A DNA stretch of 64,000 nucleotides from positions 682,001 to 746,000 of the forward strand of contig JAALGZ010000013.1 of the NCBI GenBank assembly GCA_015227615.1, in the 5' to 3' direction. The notes beneath the pieces are model-generated. The model was not told where the DNA came from and ran no database searches. It saw nothing but the letters and a program-made list of their open reading frames with translations. Positions 57,495 to 64,000 of this stretch are shown piece after piece. Position 1 is the stretch's first letter. The number at the start of each line of letters is the position of its first letter. Both the position numbers and the translations under genes were made by a program. This DNA is from Labyrinthula sp. Ha (lineage: Eukaryota > Sar > Bigyra > Labyrinthulida > Labyrinthulaceae).

Positions 57495-57507
57495 ATAGCC
57501 TATCCTT
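57495..57507 (+). repeat. Candidate target-site duplication, right copy
   Basis: ATAGCCTATCCTT, identical to 54388-54400 on the other side of the LINE. Confidence 0.6.
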
Positions 57508-57795
57508 ATCTTGATAATCAATTGATAATCAAAATAAAATAAGAATATTGTGATAATAATTAAAATCCATCTTCTCCTATTGATAATCAGAATCAAAATA
57601 AATATCAAATAATTATTGATACTTTTTATTAAGTCTTACCCCTACTCGTTATAGCTCAAGATTTCATAGTATACCATAATTCATATAATATTACATTACT
57701 CCAGTTTCTGAACCAGCAAATATTGATTGTAACATTCCGAGAAAACTGTATTTGCTTATATATTTATGCAACAACGCAAATAACCGTCAAACAAC
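57508..57795. other. AT-rich segment after the LINE and upstream of next gene
   Basis: It begins with TTGATAATCAATTGATAATC and related motifs to about 57630, apparently the right arm of the element interrupted by the LINE. The rest is AT-rich promoter-side DNA. Confidence 0.35.
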
Positions 57796-59223
57796 ATGAA
57801 ACTGAAAGATATACTTTTTACTTCCCTTAAAACAACATTGAATTTGAATTCTCCGACCTCCAGGATATATAATCTGGAGAGAAAATTAAGCAAACTAATG
57901 CAAGATGCAAATATAAGGACTTCTAACTCATCTTCTGCAGTTGAGAAGGTAATTAATAATTTAGAATCTGAACTGTCCATTTCAAAAACAGAAGCTTTGC
58001 GTTTACGAGTTGGTGGATCTTGTGTTCATGGAGGAGACAAAGGGCCTTATTGCTCAATATGTTTCTCAGTTTCTGATAATCTGACAGGTCCTTATTGTGA
58101 TGAACCTGCTGGCTTTGACATTGCTGTATTTTGTCTTCAACATCTTAGAAGTGAGATCAAGGAGAAACAATTGATGTCAATAGAACAACAAATAGATGAT
58201 TTCAGCTTAAGGCTTTCACAAGTGGATTCTCTTATAAAAAATTGTGAATCAACCCTTTCAGAGTTAAGACTGCTTCATTCTATACGTAACCGAAGTTCAC
58301 TCGAAGAAGAGGAAGAAGAAGAGTTGAGTGAAGTTGAGTTTATACAAGAAAAAGAAAACCAAAAACTAACCCAAAGAATTAAAAAAAAAAAATTTTGTGT
58401 TGTCTTCGATGATTTTAGTTTTTATTTTCATAATGATCAAAATGTTTGTGATGAACATAAATATTTCTATATTGCTCTGAAAGAAGAAACAACTTTTTCA
58501 AAGTTAAGGTCATACTTAAAAGTTTATGCTTTTAAGACCCTTCACAGAAAGTACCTTTTCGGATCTTTTAGCTTATGTGGAGAAAATATTGAAAATACTG
58601 CCAAAGTTGTAGATGTTGTTGCTGATCATGATAAAACAAAAATACTTCGTTTTACAATAAAAAGTTCAACATTTGAAACTCCTAATCTTGCAAGGAGCTA
58701 TGAAAAGATATGTGAAAATTATTTTCACTTGGTAGAAAAAAAGGAAAATGCCATTTATCCTCATGCTCAGGTGATAAGAGCTCTAGATTCAGGAAAGGAT
58801 GAACTTAAGCTAGAATTAAGTAACCAAGCGCTAGTCCTTTCTGAAGTTGAGGTCATTGCAGAAGCCTTGAAAGGTTATAGAAGGAATTCGTTCATGAGAT
58901 TAGATTTATCTGGAAACTTTCTGGCTTCTTATAGGTTATTGGAAATACTTCAACCTCTTATAATAATGTTTAGGTTTAGATCACTGTGTCTAGGATTTAA
59001 TTTACCATCAAAAGAAAAAATTCTTACAAAAAACACAAGTGCAATAGTAAAGAAGTTTATAAAGACGCTAATAAATAAGCAGAGGTCCCATTTGGTGACT
59101 CTTGACCTATGTTTCTTAGAACTATCAACTGATGAAACAACCCTTGATTATTCTAATTCTGAACTCAAGAAATTGGAAAAAACTTGCGAAACGTCTTTTG
59201 AGAGCATGTTTAACGATAGTTAA
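57796..59223 (+). CDS. Hypothetical coiled-coil / Cys-rich / LRR-like protein
   Basis: A 475-aa ATG-led frame, AT-rich in codon use like the surroundings. N-terminal coiled coil (about 24-74), then a Cys-rich segment with GPYCSICFSVSDNLTGPYCD (about 84-103), a second coiled coil (about 118-160), an acidic run of Glu (about 176-186) and a Lys run. The C-terminal third has leucine-rich segments of the ribonuclease-inhibitor type: MRLDLSGNFLASYRLLEIL and LVTLDLCFLELSTDE. I do not recognise a named family. It could be a cytoskeletal or ciliary structural protein, but that is a guess. It converges on the TTL-like gene. Confidence 0.65.
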   Translation: MKLKDILFTSLKTTLNLNSPTSRIYNLERKLSKLMQDANIRTSNSSSAVEKVINNLESELSISKTEALRLRVGGSCVHGGDKGPYCSICFSVSDNLTGPYCDEPAGFDIAVFCLQHLRSEIKEKQLMSIEQQIDDFSLRLSQVDSLIKNCESTLSELRLLHSIRNRSSLEEEEEEELSEVEFIQEKENQKLTQRIKKKKFCVVFDDFSFYFHNDQNVCDEHKYFYIALKEETTFSKLRSYLKVYAFKTLHRKYLFGSFSLCGENIENTAKVVDVVADHDKTKILRFTIKSSTFETPNLARSYEKICENYFHLVEKKENAIYPHAQVIRALDSGKDELKLELSNQALVLSEVEVIAEALKGYRRNSFMRLDLSGNFLASYRLLEILQPLIIMFRFRSLCLGFNLPSKEKILTKNTSAIVKKFIKTLINKQRSHLVTLDLCFLELSTDETTLDYSNSELKKLEKTCETSFESMFNDS

Positions 59224-59907
59224 CGTGCTTTAATTTTCATAATTACTTTTTCTCATTTGTGCCTGTTCTTTTTTATAGGTGAATCTTTCCTTATGATGTC
59301 ATATTCAATGTCTGTTCTTAAAATAAATATTTTTCTGATGCTGACACTTTCTTTAGTCTTACCACGGCCTCTTAAGGGATTAAACTTTCTTGGAAAGGTT
59401 AAAAGAAAAATGTGATTTACCTAGTCTCCTGCTAGTAAGTTTCCCAAAATTTATAATTGCACACTTTCTCACAATACACTCGTACTCAAGTTTTCCTTTA
59501 GAATTATATTTCAAGCTCAATTGACTCAGCAATCACAACTTAATTAGGCTACTTAATCTACTTCATTCATAAGAACTATATTAAAGGCCTTGTATTGTAT
59601 CGAAACCTACCTGCATAGAAATTTCCACTTAAAGAATGGTGCTCAAGGAGAGCGAATTGTGTTCGTATCTTTCACACATGTATGTGTTGTTCAACCCAAA
59701 GTGCAAGAAATATTATAAATAACCTGTACAACTACAAGAACTGATTCTAGCACAGCAACTATACCCCAGGTATCCAAACAAGCTGCGATTAGGAACAAAT
59801 CAACATATGATTTTAGTTTGTGTGCTTTCTCATACAAGAGAAACTTAGAAAATTCGTACAAATGTTCTATACATGGTAGATAGCGTTCTAAGTTTCTAAT
59901 AGAAAGC
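59224..59907. other. Intergenic, between convergent genes
   Basis: About 0.7 kb of AT-rich DNA between two gene 3' ends. Nothing else seen. Confidence 0.45.
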
Positions 59908-61197
59908 TCAAGTCAAAAAAGAAAAACTGGAGACATTATCCTCCGAGAACAAAATTCGTCCAACATCTCTTTGGAATCGTTTACAACCTTCATCTATCTT
60001 TTCACTTTTAAAGTTCATTGTAGGGTTGGTGTTTATCTCCATCACATGAGGCCAGAGCTCCGCATCTAGAATTAAGTCAAAGCCAAGTATTTGATAACAA
60101 GTAGGGCATCGAAAATCATCCAACCCTTTTGACTGATACAGTAACTTAAATGAATTGAGAGTTCCTATCAGGGTTTGTCGAACAGAACGACCAACTCTAT
60201 TCCACATTTCCTCTCTCTGGAGGACACCGCTTTTTTCGATATAATTAAGTAACTCATCCAAGCTCCAAACAAGTTTTGTGGTATCTTTTGTAGATTTTTT
60301 AACCGATAAATTCGTTAAGTATGCTTCAACAGATAGCAAATCGTATTTTCTACTAGCTAAACGGACAAGTCCATCTCTATGCATCCAGACTTTAAACGGC
60401 CATAAAGACTCTACTAAGACATGAACCCGAAAATCAAACTTAAAATCATTTATAAGAAAAGGATTTTCCAAAAGAGTTTGCGCTACAAACTCGGACTTGA
60501 GGGAGGATAAATAACTTTTAACTTGAGCCCCATCTTTAATCTCTATTCCCCTGCCCCCGGACTTCCGACTTGGCTTTATAATATATTTGTCTGAACGAAT
60601 GAAATTAAAAGACTCGTAAGTTTTTCTTGTCCAGCATGCAAATGATATATTTTCAATATTTCTTGTTTTTTGCATAGATTCACAAAATCCAGCTTTATTT
60701 GCCCATATTTTTGTGGAACCAAGAAATTGATTTATTTGGATATTTTTTTCAGAAAGAAGTGAATATGTTAAATCAGATATACAATGTATTTTTGAAACAC
60801 ATACAATTGTTTCACCTGTATAACTTTGTAACTTTGCTGAAATCAATCGCTGCAACTGGTTGACATTAGCAAAACGATGGGTATTGAAATCTATACCTTG
60901 AAATGAAAAAGCCAAAGATTTTTTGTCAAAAAAACTAGCGGAGTTTCCAATTTTGGCGAATCCAATTGCGCTATGGGTTTTTCTCTTTCGTCGAACTACC
61001 TCAGGTAGTTCTCCATGTTGGTCTTGAACCTTATCAAATGCGTTCAAGGAAATAAATTGATAAGAGTTTCTTGAATATTGATTTAAAGCTTTATTCAATG
61101 AAATAATTACTAGAAGGAGCGCTAGTAAGAGCGTAAATACCGATTGAAAACCGGCGCAATGCTTTTGCATTTCCCGTCCCTTTAATCTTTGCTTCAT
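59908..61197 (-). CDS. TTL-like ATP-grasp ligase with N-terminal membrane anchor
   Basis: An intronless 429-aa frame from ATG. A short basic start (MKQRLKGREMQKH) is followed by a strong hydrophobic span (about 17-37, FQSVFTLLLALLLVIISLN), predicting a type II membrane protein with its domain in the lumen. The rest is the tubulin-tyrosine-ligase ATP-grasp domain: YIIKPSRKSGGRGIEI (about 205-220), ENPFLINDFKFDFRVHVLVE (about 244-263), WMHRDGLVRLASRKY, AYLTNLSVKK, CYQILGFDLILDAEL (about 367-381) and HVMEINTNPTM, where Glu387 and Asn389 are the expected metal ligands. Family members ligate Tyr, Glu or Gly to tubulin in the cytosol. A secretory-pathway form would need another substrate. The catalytic residues look intact. 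Confidence 0.87.
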   Translation of the reverse strand: MKQRLKGREMQKHCAGFQSVFTLLLALLLVIISLNKALNQYSRNSYQFISLNAFDKVQDQHGELPEVVRRKRKTHSAIGFAKIGNSASFFDKKSLAFSFQGIDFNTHRFANVNQLQRLISAKLQSYTGETIVCVSKIHCISDLTYSLLSEKNIQINQFLGSTKIWANKAGFCESMQKTRNIENISFACWTRKTYESFNFIRSDKYIIKPSRKSGGRGIEIKDGAQVKSYLSSLKSEFVAQTLLENPFLINDFKFDFRVHVLVESLWPFKVWMHRDGLVRLASRKYDLLSVEAYLTNLSVKKSTKDTTKLVWSLDELLNYIEKSGVLQREEMWNRVGRSVRQTLIGTLNSFKLLYQSKGLDDFRCPTCYQILGFDLILDAELWPHVMEINTNPTMNFKSEKIDEGCKRFQRDVGRILFSEDNVSSFSFLT

Positions 61198-61588
61198 TAT
61201 ATTTAGAGATATTCATGGTAACACACCATTATAATTATAGAAGAGCAGCGCAATTTAAAGAAAATCATTAGAAGTTGACATTTCTTTGCTTTTCCTAAAA
61301 GCTTTCTTTCAAAACAAAAATTAATTATCAAGGACAACTGACCTCAAGCAAAAATTTGAATTAAACAACTGTACCAAGCTTTCTAAGGTTTTCAATTTGA
61401 CAACAAGTTAGTAGTCAACAAAAGCCTTCACAGTCTGATGAATTCTATACTATTCTGAAGTATTGTTCGCCGAAAAGTGAAGACTAAGATATGCTGGTAG
61501 CTTGCAAGCCAAAGACCTATTTATTTTTTTTACTGGCTCAGAAAAATACATGAAAAAGATTTCCTCCTAGCATTTAAATTTTATTCTT
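61198..61588. other. Intergenic, upstream of the TTL-like gene
   Basis: 391 bp between the TTL-like start and the stop of the SnoaL-like gene, both on the minus strand. AT-rich, with no named element seen. Confidence 0.45.
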
Positions 61589-62377
61589 TTAAAACTTTCC
61601 GTTTCCATTAGGACATGAGAAACTAGGCGATTCAATAACATCCCAATGCTCTTGGATAATCAAATTCTCCACGCGAAACAGGTCAAAAGCAATAAAAACG
61701 TCTCCGGAATCCATAGCAACGAACACAAAGTTTCCTTCAGCAGCATGAATTTTTTCTGTCAATGGAAGTTCTGCAACAGAGAAAAACGATGCAACGGATT
61801 CAAATCCATTTGGAATATCTGGATTATGCTGAATATAGTTAGTTGAATAATATTGTGCGACTTCACTTAGTGCAGTAACATTTCCAGAACTACCAACTAA
61901 CTCTCCATAAACGAAATGAACGTATTCATAGTTTTCTGTCGCGTTTGCTCTTTTAATCCTAGTTGGTCCATCTATCATACTGTTTCCATTTGCACTATTT
62001 TCTGCAGAAACTGCAAGTTGCCAATTATCCCAGTGTTCAACAATCTTCCAATTTTCAAAACGAAATACTTCAAACACAATATATTCTCCATAATCTACAT
62101 GTAGAACAACTAAATTATCTTCCTCCAAAGCACGTACTACATTTACTGTTTCAAAGGAACCGGATTCTACTGCTTGGATCAAGGAGTCTCTTCCATCTAC
62201 ATAACTACAGTTATGCTCTACATAATCTGGACTAACGAATGCTTCAATAAGGCCAGCGCATCTAGTTGCTTTTGACTCAACCATAACTTTTGCCATTAGC
62301 TTTTTTGAAAAAGCAAGAACATCTAAAGTTTGTGTGGTTAAGGTGAAAAGTGCTGCAAATACTGTTGAGAACTTCAT
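61589..62377 (-). CDS. Secreted protein with two SnoaL-like (NTF2-fold) domains
   Basis: An intronless 262-aa frame. A signal peptide is evident (MKFSTVFAALFTLTTQTLDV). Two repeated domains follow. Domain 1 has YVEHNCSYVDGRDSLIQAVE and ends with FRFENWKIVEHWDNWQ; domain 2 has YIQHNPDIPNGFESVASFF and ends FRVENLIIQEHWDVIE. Both share the YI(V).HN....G and (I)EHWD signatures of SnoaL-like proteins (COG4922 type). The NTF2-like cone binds small hydrophobic ligands; bacterial relatives include polyketide cyclases. As a secreted tandem form its substrate is unknown. Two domains in one chain point to an internal duplication. The gene lies on the same strand as the TTL-like gene. Confidence 0.85.
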   Translation of the reverse strand: MKFSTVFAALFTLTTQTLDVLAFSKKLMAKVMVESKATRCAGLIEAFVSPDYVEHNCSYVDGRDSLIQAVESGSFETVNVVRALEEDNLVVLHVDYGEYIVFEVFRFENWKIVEHWDNWQLAVSAENSANGNSMIDGPTRIKRANATENYEYVHFVYGELVGSSGNVTALSEVAQYYSTNYIQHNPDIPNGFESVASFFSVAELPLTEKIHAAEGNFVFVAMDSGDVFIAFDLFRVENLIIQEHWDVIESPSFSCPNGNGKF

Positions 62378-64000
62378 GCCTTTTTATTTGTTTTTGCTGG
62401 TTCTAAAGAAAAATAGTTTGACCGAGGAGAAACCCGGAATGTTTTAATTTTCGCAAAGAAACGCTTTTTATTTTCATTCAAGGACAGTGTTATTCCATTA
62501 CGGTATGTTTTTTTTGGTTGATATGTTTTTTCCTTTACTTTGGGCGTATCTTTAAGAGTTTTCCCGTGTGCTTAATTTACCATTCCCGCTGAATATATTC
62601 AGGGAATTTTCTAAACGGGTAAATGTCGGTAAAATAACGAACTAGTATTTTACCCAAAATATAAACATTTGTAAACATATACGAAGATCATATTCCTATT
62701 GATAGCATATCTAATGTCTCAATGAAGACTTGATGACATTCTTTTGCGATCAATTATTAGGACAACGCGAAACAAAAGTTAATTAGCGTGAGTCTTGAGA
62801 GAGCTTGCACTAGTTAACAAGTCACAGTTCTTTATATATTGTTCTTGGGAGATATTGACAGGAGATGTAGTATAGTTATCCTAACTGAGGGGATATCTTT
62901 GTATTCTTGTGACTAATTAAGTGTTGATATAATCCTGTTTGGCCCACTATTAGCTCTAGTACCTTCATTTTTAGTAGCTATTGCTCTTTGCACTTCAACC
63001 ATGAATACGATTTCGGAAAATGTGCAGAGTTTCGTGACACACTCTTGTAAGAAAAGGTATTTGGGTTTTGAATAGTTTTGTTGATACATATAATAGTTTC
63101 GGGATGTAGCCTATGTATAGCCAGTCACCTCACTCTTCTCGGGGCAACTTTCTTAAGTAGTAGTAACTTATCCAACAAAACCAACGTTTCGTATTCACTA
63201 AAAGCAATCAAGGAGCCTTTTCCAATAACAACGTAAACAATATTTTTTTAGGGGTCTAAGTATTTAAAAAGTTGAAATAACTATCCCAAAATGAAACGTT
63301 AACCTTATTCAATTACAGCAAGCTGCAGAGAAGTGTTATCTTCACTAAACCGCGCTTAAAACAAAATTCTAAAGACCGTAAGCCATTAGTTTGAATACAA
63401 GCAGTTTGAAACTTAGTTTAGACTAATATATTGAGCATATATAGTATACCGGAATCTGTTCAATCCGTTAATAGCCCTCACCAGTCAGTTTACAGCACAG
63501 AAGTAGGTTCTAAATAGGTTATATACTTTTCATGATAAATAATTCATAACGGTAGCATACGAGTTAATTCTTGCAATCAAATTAAGCAAAAAAAAATACA
63601 TTAGTTTCGACATTGGAAAACCTTAACCAATTATGAAAATTTAACTTTTATTTAATGAAATACAAAATCCAATACCTTATAAATTGTTTCAAAATACCAG
63701 TTTCCGCTTGCATCTTACTTGGGAAATTAATTATAGTTCCTAAGTTGAACTATATAGATATAGCATGATTTGATATCTTTTTAGTCTATTTGCAGCTATC
63801 TAATTTAGCTGAATAAATGCGAGTTAAGAATTAAAAAGCCTGAGAGGAATTGTTCTTAATAAATTAGTTATAACAAAATAAGGCAACGTTTCAATTCTCT
63901 AACTCATATATTTCGCAAAAATTTTCTTAGAGTTTCTGGGAGAAAAAAGAATTTCCCATTCTCCATCAGGTTTAACATTAAGTATAAACTACTGGTTATT
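62378..64000. other. Gene-poor AT-rich flank
   Basis: No open frame of note and no recognised repeat or RNA gene up to the end of the window. Confidence 0.45.

Noticed and set aside
1-64000. An alternative (ciliate-type) genetic code, suggested by the tiny introns
   Set aside because: Well-recognised genes end at their expected lengths with TAA, TAG and TGA, and no conserved domain is interrupted by a stop outside the introns and the dead LINE.

Overview
This window is AT-rich nuclear DNA from a unicellular eukaryote that uses the standard genetic code: recognisable genes end in TAA, TAG and TGA. Its most distinctive trait is its introns. All nine that I can place from protein continuity are 27-31 nt long, and every one ends in TAG. 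The gene set (MYCBP/FAP174-like protein, Rpn10, Fcf1, U2B''/U1A, UBE2J-type E2, SRP receptor beta, PNPase-like protein, TTL-like ligase) fits a probably flagellated protist. I cannot name the lineage. A SAR-type protist is my best guess, but it is not proven.

Layout: genes sit in compact islands separated by gene-poor AT-rich DNA. Island 1 (2.2-8.4 kb) holds MYCBP-like (-), a PNPase-like protein (+) and a large EF-hand protein (-). Island 2 (13.1-15.3 kb) holds Rpn10 (-) diverging from a short-chain dehydrogenase (+). A sulfotransferase stands alone at 17.1-18.1 kb. Island 3 (22.4-26.0 kb) holds a multi-TM protein (+), a TPR-like protein (-) and a double CW zinc-finger/AT-hook protein (-). 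Island 4 (30.0-31.1 kb) holds the UBE2J-like E2 (+) converging on U2B''/U1A (-). Island 5 (37.9-40.0 kb) holds SRP receptor beta (+), whose stop overlaps that of a one-TM protein (-), with a further unknown gene (-) behind it. Island 6 (44.3-51.4 kb, all +) holds a membrane-protein paralog, FCF1, the second paralog and a Kelch-type membrane protein. Island 7 (57.8-62.4 kb) holds a coiled-coil/LRR-like protein (+), a membrane-anchored TTL-like protein (-) and a secreted tandem SnoaL-like protein (-).

The deserts are not empty. They hold a 5'-truncated LINE (54.4-57.5 kb) with a 13-bp candidate target-site duplication, two diverged copies of a dispersed repeat with probable terminal inverted repeats (9.9-10.4 and 37.0-37.7 kb), and several decayed coding fragments. 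I saw no tRNA, rRNA or CRISPR array by eye.

Several products share the secretory system (SRP receptor beta, UBE2J ERAD E2, the membrane paralogs, Kelch-TM, TTL-TM), but I see no functional operon or gene cluster. The neighbourhoods look like ordinary compact eukaryotic packing. The most unusual items are the uniform minute introns, the PNPase relative without recognisable catalytic residues, the tail-conserved membrane paralogs with three tandem TGACGTGG-type sites upstream of one of them, and the membrane-anchored TTL-like ligase.
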